The notes: generated by a model from the sequence alone, not told the origin. 32,252 nt of DNA from CAYPEK01 sp964409645 (GCA_964409645.1 CAYPEK010000043.1:1-32252), one strand, 5' to 3'. Shown: positions 14,289 to 23,088, counted from the stretch's first letter. Program-made: numbers and translations.

Positions 14289-15197
14289 ATGAAAATGAGA
14301 AAGATCGCAATATTGTGTTTTCTAATAGCGCTCTTAGCCGCGAGCGCGGCGGCGGCGAAATCCAATTCCGTTATTTCGGGACTTGAGCCTCTCGACTTGG
14401 TTCCCGTGATTCCGAAGACCGACGAAGAGATAATGAATTCCGCGCAGCTCGTTGTTTACGGCCAGATAATTTCCATATACGAGCAGCCCGACACAAAGCC
14501 GCAGAAGCTCGACAGAAAGATAACTAAAGGTAATCGCGCATTCACCGCTAATGTTAAGGTTTTCGACGTGTTCAAAGGATCGGCGGATGATCAGATAACG
14601 ATTCAGTACACGGAATCCGACAAGAAGACGAAGCCTCCAAAGATCACGTTCGTGCCCGGCGAAAAGTGCATACTTTATCTTGTGTATGCCGATGGGGGCC
14701 GGTTCACGACGGTGACTCCGACGATAGGCAAGGAGTATCCGAGCGATGTACTGCTTGAAAAGCTGCGGGGAGAGCGGGCGAAGGATGAAGCCGGCGGGAA
14801 GGTTACGGCAATCCTGAAGGCGAGCCAGCAGTCGGTTGTCGGCGGTCCTGTTTATGTTACGTTGACTATTGTCAACAACAGCAATACGGAATATCCGATA
14901 TATTCCGGACTGGGCTATTTCGCCGATTTCGGAGCGACGGGGCCGGACGGCAAGTCGGTTGAATCGAGAAATAGATATAAAGTACGACCGGGAGCAGCCG
15001 CGCAGGCCATTCTGCTGGAGCCCGGCCACTTTGTAGGCGCACGGATCGACCTAACGAATTTTTTCAACTTTGCTTCGCCCGGCACTTATGTCATTTCAGC
15101 GCGGATACAAACTCCGGCGGGGAAGGGCGGCGCGGCTTCGTCGGCCTCGCTCGTCTCAAATTCGGTTTCAGTCATTGTTGTGGAGAAAGCGCAGTAA
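14289..15197 (+). CDS. Secreted protein of unknown function with Ig-like C-terminal region
   Basis: The 302-residue product has a Sec signal peptide (MKMRKIAILCFLIALLAASAAAA, cleavage near residue 23). The ATG at 14289 is chosen because GGAG lies six bases upstream and the signal peptide starts there. Residues 50-165 contain a beta-rich segment (LVVYGQIISIYEQ, TANVKVFDVFKGSADDQITIQY, PGEKCILYLVYADGGRFTTV). It looks like the OB/TIMP-like domains that limit access to proteases or bind cations, but this is only a resemblance. Residues 180-300 (VGGPVYVTLTIVNNSNTEYPIY... LEPGHFVGARIDL... PGTYVISARIQTP) have the look of an Ig-like or BsuPI-type inhibitor fold. I make no functional claim. Its last 30 bases overlap the convergent endonuclease III-like gene. 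Confidence 0.75.
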   Translation: MKMRKIAILCFLIALLAASAAAAKSNSVISGLEPLDLVPVIPKTDEEIMNSAQLVVYGQIISIYEQPDTKPQKLDRKITKGNRAFTANVKVFDVFKGSADDQITIQYTESDKKTKPPKITFVPGEKCILYLVYADGGRFTTVTPTIGKEYPSDVLLEKLRGERAKDEAGGKVTAILKASQQSVVGGPVYVTLTIVNNSNTEYPIYSGLGYFADFGATGPDGKSVESRNRYKVRPGAAAQAILLEPGHFVGARIDLTNFFNFASPGTYVISARIQTPAGKGGAASSASLVSNSVSVIVVEKAQ

Positions 15198-15857
15198 CGG
15201 GCACTCTTCACAGGCGGGCGTCGTTCCGCAATACCTGTTTCCAACACAAACAATCAGCGCGTGATATTCGTTGAACAACTGCGTGTCTTCGGGCAGGCGG
15301 TCCGTAAAATACTGCCGCATCGTCTCGTAATCCGCATCGGCCGGGAAAAGCCCGTGGCGGCTCCCGATCCGGCGCGTGTATGCATCGACCACGAACATCG
15401 GCTTCCCGGCGGCGTAAAGGACAATCGAGTCCGCCGTCTCGCGCCCGATACCGTTGACGCCGAGCAACTTATCGCGCAATTCCATAGCGGGCAGCCTGAA
15501 AAGTTTCGTAAGCGAGCCGCCAAATTCGTCCGCGAGCATACCGGTGAAATTCTTCAGCCGTTTCGCTTTGATATTATAGTAGCCGGACGGCACTATCAGC
15601 CGTGCGAGTTCTCCCGTGTCGAGGGTGTCCATCTTTTTAGGGTCGAGTACACCGGCGGCTTTCAGGTTGCCGATCGCTTTCTTTACGTTGCGCCACGCCG
15701 TGTTTTGAGTGAGAATCGCGCCAACGCAGACCTCGAACCGTGTCTTTCCGGGCCACCAGCCGCGCGGCCCGAGCGCGGACAGCATCTCTTCGTACATCGC
15801 CATGAGCAACGCGGATTCATCGGCCGGTTTGTGCGTTTGTTTCCTGCTTTTTTGCAT
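15168..15857 (-). CDS. Endonuclease III-like DNA glycosylase (HhH-GPD)
   Basis: This 229-residue protein of the HhH-GPD superfamily has the early ILTQNTAWRNV segment. The helix-hairpin-helix LLGVNGIGRETADSIVLYAAG lies near 130-150, followed by the catalytic aspartate in VVDAYTRRI. Three closely spaced C-terminal cysteines (YCGTTPACEECPL) plus one just before (IVCVG) may hold a [4Fe-4S] cluster, although the spacing differs from the textbook Nth pattern C-x6-C-x2-C-x5-C. Sequence style is closest to the 'endonuclease III domain' / 3-methyladenine glycosylase III-like group. It excises damaged bases. The lysine that marks bifunctional Nth (LPGVGRKTA) is replaced here by Glu (GIGRETA), suggesting a monofunctional glycosylase. 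It lies six bases downstream of the radical SAM gene. Confidence 0.88.
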   Translation of the reverse strand: MQKSRKQTHKPADESALLMAMYEEMLSALGPRGWWPGKTRFEVCVGAILTQNTAWRNVKKAIGNLKAAGVLDPKKMDTLDTGELARLIVPSGYYNIKAKRLKNFTGMLADEFGGSLTKLFRLPAMELRDKLLGVNGIGRETADSIVLYAAGKPMFVVDAYTRRIGSRHGLFPADADYETMRQYFTDRLPEDTQLFNEYHALIVCVGNRYCGTTPACEECPLLRFLHNND

Positions 15858-15863
15858 GGTGTT

Positions 15864-17267
15864 TCAGCCCGAAATGAAAATGCGCGTGAACGCGGCTTTC
15901 ACGAAATGGAGCAGCCTCAGCGGCGCCGGGTGGTGCCGTATCACACTCAGCGCCCGGAAGGGATTGAGGTAGAACTTCCTGAACGCGCCGTGAACTATTT
16001 TTTTGAATTTGTCGTCCGGCACTTCGCTGAGGTTGAACGACCTGTCTTCGTAGATGTGCGCCTCGGGTCTGTCTATAAATTTTTTGGTTATCTCGGAATC
16101 GAGCTGGTTGAAAAGATCGGTGCCGGCGAACGGGGTCACTTTGAGAAAGTGCGCGGTGTCCAGCGGCGAGTGTATCGCGAAGTCGATCGTCGAGCGGAGT
16201 TCTTCCTCGGTCTCCGTCGGAAAACCAACCATGAAGAATCCGTTGCTGAAAATACCGATCGAGGTTGCTTTGCGTATCGCGCGGGCGGCTTTCTCGATAT
16301 TCAGGTTCTTGTGAATGAACTTCTGCAGGCGGGGCGACGCGGTTTCGATGGCGAAACTGATGTATGTCGTGCCTGCCTTGCGCATCAGATCGAGCAGTTC
16401 GTCGTCGAGCAGGTCCGAGCGCAGCCCGTTCGGAAACGCCATCTGAATTTTCGGTCCATCTTTGATGAGGCTTTCGCAGATTTCGACGACCCGCTCGCGG
16501 CGCAGGTTGAACACGTCGTCGAGTATGTCGAAATCGGCGATCCCGTATTTTTCATGCAGAGTGCGTATTTCGGTCAGGACGCTTTGCGCGCTGCGCGGCC
16601 GGAATTTGTGGCCGAAGATGTTGTGGCAGTAGATACATTTAAATGGGCACGCGCGCGATGTGAATAAGGACATATAGTTGCGGCGGCCGAGAATGGAGAA
16701 ACTCGAGCAGTGCCTGTATGCTTCGAAGTCGATCTTGTCCCACGCCGGAAATGGCAGCGTGTCCGGATCGTCGATCACGTCGCGCGGCGCGGGTTCGCTC
16801 ATCGAGTGCGTCATTGTCGATGGGATGCCTTCCGGGAGGCGGCCTTCGAGCCGTGCTCGGAGTATCTCGACGAACGGTCGTTCGCCTTCGCCGTGGACCG
16901 CCACGTCGATGTCGCCGCATTTCAGCGCGTCTTTCGGGTGGCACGTCGCATGAGGCCCGCCCGCTATTATCAGCGCTTCCGGCGACGCTTCCCTCACCGC
17001 CGCCGCGACGCCGCGCAGCATATTCGAATGCACGGTCATCGAGCCGAGTCCGACAACGTCCGCTCCGCGTTCCGCCGCAAAGCGTCCGATATCCTCGACG
17101 GTGTATGCGGAAACCTTCATGTCGATGATATCGACTTCCGCTTCCGGCATCTGCTGCTCCGCGTATGCCGCGAGCGACATCAGGCCGAGCGGATGCGAGC
17201 GGAAAAGGTAGCTCGAATCATTCGGCCCCACATGGACGAGAAGCGCTTTTATCTTTCTTTCAGACAT
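15864..17267 (-). CDS. Radical SAM protein with N-terminal B12-binding-type domain
   Basis: This 467-residue protein has residues 1-140 in the cobalamin-binding-type Rossmann fold (HPLGLMSLAAYAEQ, DIIDMK, GADVVGLGSMTVHS, ALIIAGGPHATCHP, VHGEGERPFVEIL) common to class B radical SAM enzymes. The DxHxxG histidine motif for base-off cobalamin is not obvious. The radical SAM core begins with C207-x3-C211-x2-C214 (ACPFKCIYCH) that ligates [4Fe-4S]. FDILDDVFNLRR, YISFAIETASPRLQKFIHKN and NGFFMVGFPTETEEE follow, typical of Elp3/MiaB-fold members. The substrate is unknown; lipid or secondary-metabolite methyl transfer or coupling is typical of the class. A TTGTCG-N17-TAGAAT promoter ends only nine bases before the ATG, and no Shine-Dalgarno is present, so the message may be leaderless. 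Confidence 0.9.
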   Translation of the reverse strand: MSERKIKALLVHVGPNDSSYLFRSHPLGLMSLAAYAEQQMPEAEVDIIDMKVSAYTVEDIGRFAAERGADVVGLGSMTVHSNMLRGVAAAVREASPEALIIAGGPHATCHPKDALKCGDIDVAVHGEGERPFVEILRARLEGRLPEGIPSTMTHSMSEPAPRDVIDDPDTLPFPAWDKIDFEAYRHCSSFSILGRRNYMSLFTSRACPFKCIYCHNIFGHKFRPRSAQSVLTEIRTLHEKYGIADFDILDDVFNLRRERVVEICESLIKDGPKIQMAFPNGLRSDLLDDELLDLMRKAGTTYISFAIETASPRLQKFIHKNLNIEKAARAIRKATSIGIFSNGFFMVGFPTETEEELRSTIDFAIHSPLDTAHFLKVTPFAGTDLFNQLDSEITKKFIDRPEAHIYEDRSFNLSEVPDDKFKKIVHGAFRKFYLNPFRALSVIRHHPAPLRLLHFVKAAFTRIFISG

Positions 17268-17276
17268 CGAACAACA

Positions 17277-17305
17277 ATTCTATCCCCGCCGCGCTCCCGC
17301 GACAA
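17277..17305 (-). promoter_or_regulatory. Promoter for the radical SAM gene, close to its start codon
   Basis: On the minus strand, TTGTCG (17305-17300) and TAGAAT (17282-17277) have a 17-base spacer. The expected start is near 17270, about three bases before the ATG at 17267. Confidence 0.55.
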
Positions 17306-17313
17306 TAGGAATA

Positions 17314-17326
17314 TCGAATAGTATGA
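17314..17326. repeat. 13-bp direct repeat, left copy
   Basis: TCGAATAGTATGA recurs exactly at 17487-17499. The two copies bracket the 125-bp inverted-repeat element, six bases before its left end and 29 bases after its right end. Confidence 0.65.
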
Positions 17327-17332
17327 CGAATA

Positions 17333-17457
17333 GGGTCAGGCCATGAATTGGGAGTTGAGCAGTATCATGAAAAAGATTATTAGTACATATATACTTACTG
17401 TGGTAAAGTGATTTTCGTAACTTTTAAAAGCTCAACTCCCAATTCATGGCCTGACCC
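17333..17457. repeat. 125-bp MITE-like element with perfect 28-bp terminal inverted repeats
   Basis: The left arm (17333-17360, beginning GGGTCAGGCCATGAATTGGG) and the right arm (17430-17457, ending CATGGCCTGACCC) are exact reverse complements over 28 bases. A 69-base AT-rich centre carries no gene, and a CTTTTAAAAG palindrome ends at the right arm. Nothing in the arms resembles coding sequence. GGGTCAGG-type termini are common on short non-autonomous repeats near RAYT or IS200-like genes (recalled knowledge, not searched). A RAYT gene lies at 28048-28553. As RNA it would fold into one long hairpin and could end transcription in both directions. Confidence 0.8.
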
Positions 17458-17486
17458 ACTGATCCCGTTTTTATGGTGCAGCCCCG

Positions 17487-17499
17487 TCGAATAGTATGA
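17487..17499. repeat. 13-bp direct repeat, right copy
   Basis: This is an exact copy of TCGAATAGTATGA at 17314-17326. It could be a target-site duplication of a roughly 160-base insertion, or a partial duplication of the local sequence. Confidence 0.65.
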
Positions 17500-17534
17500 A
17501 ATTCAGTGTTGTGAAATTCGGTTGTGCCGAACGC

Positions 17535-18434
17535 TCAGGCTTTTCGACCGATCGCGAGGCCGATCCGCTCGCTGCCGATGAACCAGCCGTCCCGCGCGTT
17601 GTAATAGAGATACGCGCGGTCTCCGTCGATTTTTATATCGAGCGCGTAAACAAGCGCCTTTTTCCAGCCCGGTTCCGGTTTCAGTATCGGCTCCTCGACT
17701 GCCTGCATCCAGTGCGTGCCGTCGCCGGATTTCAGAATCATAATCGACGACCGCGAGCGCCCACGCTCGTCCTTGTAGATACCGTTGTTGAAGCCCCAGA
17801 AAGTGCCTGTTTGCTCATCGAAGACAACTTTAATCGCGCCCGCGCCGAAATTGCGGAGCGGGTTGTGCATGTCCGGAGAAATGGCGGGCGTTTCATCGGG
17901 CTCGTACGGGCCTTCGATGTTCGATGCGCGCGCCACGCCGATGTACTTCGGCTCGAAGAAAAGGCAGTCCGGCAGCAATATCACGCTCGCGCTGTAAAAC
18001 ATCATGAAACCGTCGCCGTGCGGCACAACGCACGGGCAACTGCACGCATTGAGGATTCCTTTGTGCCATGCCCGCGAGACCGGCAGAGCCACTTTCGGCT
18101 CGCTCCACGTTTCGAGGTCTTCCGACCGGCGCACCACGATGCCTGTTTCGAACGGTTTGAGGAAAACTTCGTTGAAGATGTAGTATGCCCCGGTGTGTTT
18201 GATGACGAACGAGCGGATCCCCGGGAACAGACGCTTGCCGCGCGCCCATGAAATCCCGTCTTCCGATGTGTGGTGATGGATTCCCCATACGCTATTCGCG
18301 AAAAGATGCCATTTGCCGTCCGGCGACTCCGAAGGCAGCAGCACCGTGGGGTCCGCAATCATCCACTCCGGCCACGGCGGCTCGATAAGCGGATTTGCCG
18401 GATGGTCCGACCACGTCAGTTCATCGAAATTCAT
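17535..18434 (-). CDS. GH43-like beta-propeller glycosidase-family protein
   Basis: The product has 299 residues. The second ATG (18434) is chosen because AGGAGG lies seven bases before it but only one base before the ATG at 18440. Residues follow the five-bladed beta-propeller repeat style of GH43/GH32/GH130 proteins: ADPTVLLPSE..GKWHLFANS, SEDGISWARGKRLFPG, YYIFNEV, SEDLETWSEP, GDGFMMFYSAS, GVARASNIEGPYEP, KSGDGTHWMQ, DGDRAYLYYNARDGW. An Asp in ADPTV sits where the base of these families often lies, but the full catalytic set cannot be assigned. No signal peptide is seen, so it is probably cytoplasmic, acting on small glycosides. It could equally be a non-catalytic propeller. It lies 68 bases after the yhaN-like gene on the same strand. 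Confidence 0.75.
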   Translation of the reverse strand: MNFDELTWSDHPANPLIEPPWPEWMIADPTVLLPSESPDGKWHLFANSVWGIHHHTSEDGISWARGKRLFPGIRSFVIKHTGAYYIFNEVFLKPFETGIVVRRSEDLETWSEPKVALPVSRAWHKGILNACSCPCVVPHGDGFMMFYSASVILLPDCLFFEPKYIGVARASNIEGPYEPDETPAISPDMHNPLRNFGAGAIKVVFDEQTGTFWGFNNGIYKDERGRSRSSIMILKSGDGTHWMQAVEEPILKPEPGWKKALVYALDIKIDGDRAYLYYNARDGWFIGSERIGLAIGRKA

Positions 18435-18502
18435 CCCCATTCCTCCTCACACCCTTTGATCGACGCTATTTTAACATTATTCGCGGAAAAAGACGACTGG
18501 CA

Positions 18503-21500
18503 TCAGATCGTTATTATGGCTTCGGGGCCGCAGACGGATTCGAACGCGCGGCGTATGTGCTCGTGGGCGGTGAAATATATTATTTGCGTTTTAACGCTTT
18601 TGAATCTGTCGGCGATCGCGGCGGCGACGCGCGGCAGGCGGTCGTCGTCGATGTCAACCAGCACGTCGTCCATGATGACGGGCATCGTCTCGCGCTTGCC
18701 CGCCGTTCCGTCCGGCCCGGCGCCGACGTGCAGCGTCTGCGCGAGCCGTATCGCAAGGTAGAGTTCCTGCCGCACGCTGCGGCTCATCTTCGCCACCGGC
18801 ACGTGCTCCGAACCCGCGCGGACTCCCTCCACTGTTTTCGCTGCCGGGTCGATATACACACCCTCGAACGCCCCGCCGGTGAACGCCGCGAAAAGCTCTG
18901 ACGCGAAACGCTTTATGTCCGGCATCCGTTTCCGCTCGTCCTCTTCCGCGATCTTCTCCATCGCGGCGGCAGCCACCGAGCGCACACTCCACGTCCGGAC
19001 CTGCTCCGCGAGCAATTGCTGATAGGCTTCATATTCCTGTTCGAGCGCTCTTAGTTTGTCCGAGCCGAGAAGGGCGCCGATCTCGTTTTTGTTCGCCTCT
19101 TCCTCGCGTATGGCGGCCTCGTTTGCTTCCGCCGCCGCACTTTTTTCCGCGTTCAGATTTTCGATCTTCGCCCGCAGTTTCGCCCAGCCGTCTGGATGCA
19201 GTTCGCCGAGCTGTGTGAAGAAGTCCGCTTCGTTCGTGCCTGACGGTTTCAGAGCGAGCAGGGCGGCTGTTTTGTTTTCAAATGCGTTGAAGGCCGCTTC
19301 GTATTTTTCGTACTGTGCGGCGTTCCCGCGGAACGCCGCCGGGTCGCCGGGCGCGCCGCCTTTTTCGAGCAGTCCGGCGATTTCGTCTTTCAGTCCGGCG
19401 GTTTTCGCTTCCAATTCCGAACATTCTTTTTCGATCCGTGCCGCATCCTGAATGCGTTGGTTGCGTTCGCGCAATGAGCTTTTGTTGTCGGTCAGTTTTT
19501 TATTGATGATGTCGATCAGCGCGGCGGCGTCGATATGCTCTGCCGCGCGTTCGTTCAGTCGCGCCGCAATGGAAAAAACGCGCTCCTTGTAATTCTCGAC
19601 ATCTTTCCGTTTCGATTCGATTTCCGCCACCCCTATACGGCGGTCGTTGAATTTCTCTTTGAGAGAAGCGGTTCTGCCAAGAATCTCGATAGCGGCTTCA
19701 GAGCTCAGGCCGTCCCTCAGATTGAGGCGTGTAATCGTCGCCGCGAATCGCGATGTAGCATCTGCGAGCTCAGAGCGTGCCGTAGCGAGAGAACCCGATT
19801 CAATCGCCGCCGTACTTTCTGATAGACGCTCGATTTCCCTCTCTTTGCTTTTCACGAGTCCTGCGTTCTCGTCTATTATCGTCTGCTCTTGCGCAAGTTT
19901 ATCGAGCAGTTTGCCCGCTGCTTCGCGGTCTAAATATTTAATTTCGAGTTTTCTCAGTACGCTGTTAAGGAAATCGGTTCCCCGCACGATGCTTCCTTCA
20001 GTGTTCGATATTTGCAATTGGATATTATCGATGACTTTCTGTATTTGCGACTGTACGCCGGATGTGTCTGCCGTGGCCACAATATTTTTCGACTTAATGG
20101 CCGAAATGAAAGCAATGACAAGCGCGATAGCGACCAGTCCGCCACCGATCGCTTTGCCGAGCCATGGAGCGCCCGGCACAATATTACTGATTAACAGGAA
20201 AATGCCGGCGGTTGCAAGCACGGCAGCGAGAATGAGGAAAGGACTGAGGCTGTTGCGGGTGGGCACCACCTCGGATTGCAGGTTGTCTGCCTCAAACTTT
20301 TGATTCTCATACTGCTGTTCGTACAATACGAGTTGTTCCCGCCATCCGCCTATCTTATGATCGTATTCAATCCATTCCGAAATCAGTTTCTTGAATTCGT
20401 CCGGCGGCAAATTCTTGTTTACTCGGTCTATGGCGTCGATCTTATTTATATATTGCTCGATCTCGGCTTTCAGTTCGTCGATTCTGGCGAGGAGTGCGGC
20501 GATTTCCGATTCGAGGGTGTCGATTTTCTGTTTCACTGCAACTATCCGCGAGGCTGCGGTTTTTACCGCGTCATTCGCCTCAATACCCGTCTTCACATCT
20601 TCAATTTCGTTGCGTGTCCAATCCGGCAGATACGTGCGCATCTCACTTTCGATACGGCTGTCGAGTTCTCGCAGTCGTTGTTCCGCCTCCGATAGATACG
20701 CTGTTTCAGCCCTGTAAGCGGACATTTGCTCGTAAAGCGCGATTATTTCGTTTTCGTGTTCTATATATTTTTCATCAACGACGGATGCTTCAATTGCTGA
20801 TCGGCATTTGCCGAGTTCCGCGCGCTTTTCCGCGAGCTTGCCGGTTTCATTCTTCAATGCTTCTTCGAGCCGTTCGAGCGTTCCGAGGCCGCCTTCGGGA
20901 AAATCCGCCGCCGCGCTGTTTTTATCCAGTTCGGTTTTCGCGTCTAGGTATTCTCCGTACGCTTTCCCGGTTGCCGCCCACGATTCGCACTCCTTTATTT
21001 CCGCTTCGAGCGCGGCGATTTTATCCGCGATTTCTTTTTTTGCTCTCGCAATCTCTTCCCTGACGATTATGAGTTGCGCGTATTTATCCGCGCCGCTTTT
21101 TCCGACATTGATTTCGCTTTCGAGCGATTCGAGCCGCTCGATAGTTTTGCCAAGCGGCGATGATCCCATCTGTTTTTTTGATCCGGTGGGATAGAATGCC
21201 GCGAGGCGGTCCCTCAGCGTTTCGAGCGCCGATTTCGGCGAAACGCCGCCCGCGTCGCCTCCCATCGTGTCGTAAAACACCTCGTCGAGACGGTCGCGGT
21301 TTTTTCCTTTCACCGGCGCGAGCTCGTCGATGTCGAACGAGAACACGGCGCTGAAACTCCTGTGTGTGACACCGTGTCGCAGGGAAGACTCGAACCGTGC
21401 GGTGTCCACCGGGGCGCCTTCCGCGTCGCGGATTTCCGGCCCGCCTTTTTTGCTCCGCGCGCCGGAGTAATAGCGCGTGATCCTGTAGGCGTCGCCGCCG

Positions 21501-21736
21501 GACTCGAACTCGATTGCGCCGCCGTGGCCGGCCTTCGTGACGGGGTCGTAAGTGTTGCCTTCCGCGCCGCCGGTGAGTGCCTCCGCCCCGTAGAGAACGA
21601 AATTGAGGAACTTCGCAATGGTCGTCTTCCCGCGTTCGTTTCCGCCGTAAACGACGGCTATGTTGCCGGTGGGCAACTCGCGGGCCAGTCCCGCGTGAAC
21701 GCCGAATCCCTCTATGTCGATCTTCTTTATTTTCAT
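18503..21736 (-). CDS. YhaN-like SMC/Rad50-type ATPase with central membrane segments
   Basis: This 1077-residue protein begins with FGVHAGLAREL and the Walker A GGNERGKTT (31-39) of the SbcC/Rad50/YhaN family. Long Glu/Lys/Ala-rich coiled-coil arms follow (about 170-480 and 580-900). A C-terminal half-ATPase has a signature-like MSRSVRQELYLAIRLAQ and Walker B PVIMDDVLVDID. Between the arms, near residues 490-545, are two hydrophobic stretches (FLILAAVLATAGIFLLIS and AIGGGLVAIALVIAFISAI) where Rad50 has its zinc hook. This arrangement is known for the YhaN branch. Its start overlaps the stop of the metallophosphoesterase gene by ATGA, so the two are translationally coupled. The complex probably processes DNA ends near the membrane; the role is inferred from family knowledge. 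Confidence 0.9.
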   Translation of the reverse strand: MKIKKIDIEGFGVHAGLARELPTGNIAVVYGGNERGKTTIAKFLNFVLYGAEALTGGAEGNTYDPVTKAGHGGAIEFESGGDAYRITRYYSGARSKKGGPEIRDAEGAPVDTARFESSLRHGVTHRSFSAVFSFDIDELAPVKGKNRDRLDEVFYDTMGGDAGGVSPKSALETLRDRLAAFYPTGSKKQMGSSPLGKTIERLESLESEINVGKSGADKYAQLIIVREEIARAKKEIADKIAALEAEIKECESWAATGKAYGEYLDAKTELDKNSAAADFPEGGLGTLERLEEALKNETGKLAEKRAELGKCRSAIEASVVDEKYIEHENEIIALYEQMSAYRAETAYLSEAEQRLRELDSRIESEMRTYLPDWTRNEIEDVKTGIEANDAVKTAASRIVAVKQKIDTLESEIAALLARIDELKAEIEQYINKIDAIDRVNKNLPPDEFKKLISEWIEYDHKIGGWREQLVLYEQQYENQKFEADNLQSEVVPTRNSLSPFLILAAVLATAGIFLLISNIVPGAPWLGKAIGGGLVAIALVIAFISAIKSKNIVATADTSGVQSQIQKVIDNIQLQISNTEGSIVRGTDFLNSVLRKLEIKYLDREAAGKLLDKLAQEQTIIDENAGLVKSKEREIERLSESTAAIESGSLATARSELADATSRFAATITRLNLRDGLSSEAAIEILGRTASLKEKFNDRRIGVAEIESKRKDVENYKERVFSIAARLNERAAEHIDAAALIDIINKKLTDNKSSLRERNQRIQDAARIEKECSELEAKTAGLKDEIAGLLEKGGAPGDPAAFRGNAAQYEKYEAAFNAFENKTAALLALKPSGTNEADFFTQLGELHPDGWAKLRAKIENLNAEKSAAAEANEAAIREEEANKNEIGALLGSDKLRALEQEYEAYQQLLAEQVRTWSVRSVAAAAMEKIAEEDERKRMPDIKRFASELFAAFTGGAFEGVYIDPAAKTVEGVRAGSEHVPVAKMSRSVRQELYLAIRLAQTLHVGAGPDGTAGKRETMPVIMDDVLVDIDDDRLPRVAAAIADRFKSVKTQIIYFTAHEHIRRAFESVCGPEAIITI

Positions 21737-23088
21737 TTCGTTTCCGGCCTGAGCGCATCGAGGCAGATCATCATCGCGTCGCCGAGAAGCGCCTGATCAA
21801 TTCCGGGTTCGCCGGATTCTTTCCCGAGCCGCTGCAACTGTCTCGCCACCCTCTTGTCATTGGCGTAGGTTGTGCCGAGCGCATTTTCGAGAAGCGAGGC
21901 GGAGAATTCCGCCGCAGCCGCGGGATTCTCCGAGAGACTGTCGAAAAATCTCACGACTTCGCCCATCACACTGTCCTCATTCCGCAACGCCGCGATGTCG
22001 AGCGATTCCTTCTCCGGCGCGCACGCCTCCGCGTCGAGTTCGCGGATGATTATCGACGGTGTTTTGCCCTGATCGAGCTGTGCAAGCGTGTCGATGATGT
22101 ATTCCTTGGCGCTTTTTCCTTCGATGAGTAGGCCGTATTTGATGTTGAAGAGCGGGCCTTCGCCTGTTAGGCGGATCCGTACGACACAGCATTCGACGTG
22201 CGGGGCAAGCCGCGCGCGTAGCGCGTCAAGTTCGCTCTTGATCGCGTGAGCGAGATCGCCGTGGCCGCCCTCGCGGATGCCGGTGATGTCCACCGCGACG
22301 TCCTCCATCTGCAGCGCGCCCGTCGGCAGCTCGGAAACCGAGATGCCGCCCGCGTTCGCCCGTACAAGCGTCACCGACATGCCGCCCGTCTCGCGGCGGC
22401 GGCGCGCCTGCGGGCAGCCCGGATACACGATGTATGGATTCTCGCGCAGCACGCCGCGCTTGTGGATGTGGCCGAGCGCCCAGTAGTCGTACCCCCGGCG
22501 TTCGAGGTCGCCAGTGGCGCAGGGCGCGTACGTGTCATGCTCGGACACCGCGCCGCCGACGCTCGTGTGAAGCACGCCGACTGTGAACAGGCGGTCCTTT
22601 TTATCCGGGAACAGGTTCGCGAGGTTTGTCTGCACGTCTCGTTTCGGGAAGCTCATCCCAACGACGCGCGCCGCGGGCGCTCCGTCTTTTTCGATAACGA
22701 TCTCCTCCGGCGATTCGCCCGAGAAAACGTGCACGTTTTTCGGAAGCGTGATTTCGAGACCGGCTTCGCCGTAGCCCGCCTCTTCGAGGTTGTCGTGGTT
22801 CCCGGCGGCGATGAACACCTTAATGCCGAGTCGATCAAGTCTGCCGAACTGCTCCTTCAGCACGATCTGCGTGTTGAGGTTTTTGCGGCTTGTGTCGAAG
22901 AGGTCGCCCGCGATGACGAGGAAGTCGGCGCGATGCCGGATGCAGAGATCGGCGATGGCGACGAAAGTGTTGCGCTGTCCGGCGGTGACGCGCTCCGCGG
23001 TGGCCGGATCGCCGAAGCGTAGGCCGGTCAGGGGCGCGTCGAGGTGGCAGTCCGCCGTGTGAATGAAAGTGATTTCCGTGCCAGCCAT
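21733..23088 (-). CDS. YhaO/SbcD/Mre11-like metallophosphoesterase (DNA exonuclease)
   Basis: This 451-residue protein has the five phosphoesterase motifs in order: HTADCHLDAPL (DxH), VIAGDLFD (GDxxD-like), AAGNHDN (GNHD), VLHTSVGG (His) and LGHIHKRG (GHxH), followed by YPGCPQAR, the exit of the catalytic core. The C-terminal third is the capping and dimer region. These are the metal ligands of Mre11/SbcD nucleases, which cut DNA ends in complex with their Rad50-like ATPase, encoded immediately downstream with a 4-base overlap. The length is that of the YhaO branch. A promoter-like TTGCGC-N17-TAAAAT lies upstream, and the gene diverges from the nitrilase-family gene. Confidence 0.92.
   Translation of the reverse strand: MAGTEITFIHTADCHLDAPLTGLRFGDPATAERVTAGQRNTFVAIADLCIRHRADFLVIAGDLFDTSRKNLNTQIVLKEQFGRLDRLGIKVFIAAGNHDNLEEAGYGEAGLEITLPKNVHVFSGESPEEIVIEKDGAPAARVVGMSFPKRDVQTNLANLFPDKKDRLFTVGVLHTSVGGAVSEHDTYAPCATGDLERRGYDYWALGHIHKRGVLRENPYIVYPGCPQARRRRETGGMSVTLVRANAGGISVSELPTGALQMEDVAVDITGIREGGHGDLAHAIKSELDALRARLAPHVECCVVRIRLTGEGPLFNIKYGLLIEGKSAKEYIIDTLAQLDQGKTPSIIIRELDAEACAPEKESLDIAALRNEDSVMGEVVRFFDSLSENPAAAAEFSASLLENALGTTYANDKRVARQLQRLGKESGEPGIDQALLGDAMMICLDALRPETK

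Noticed and set aside
15261..16667. A 468-codon open frame on the plus strand
   Set aside because: It runs antisense through the endonuclease III-like and radical SAM genes, whose motifs are unmistakable. Its translation is Arg/Glu/Val-rich without recognisable domains, as expected for a GC-rich shadow frame.
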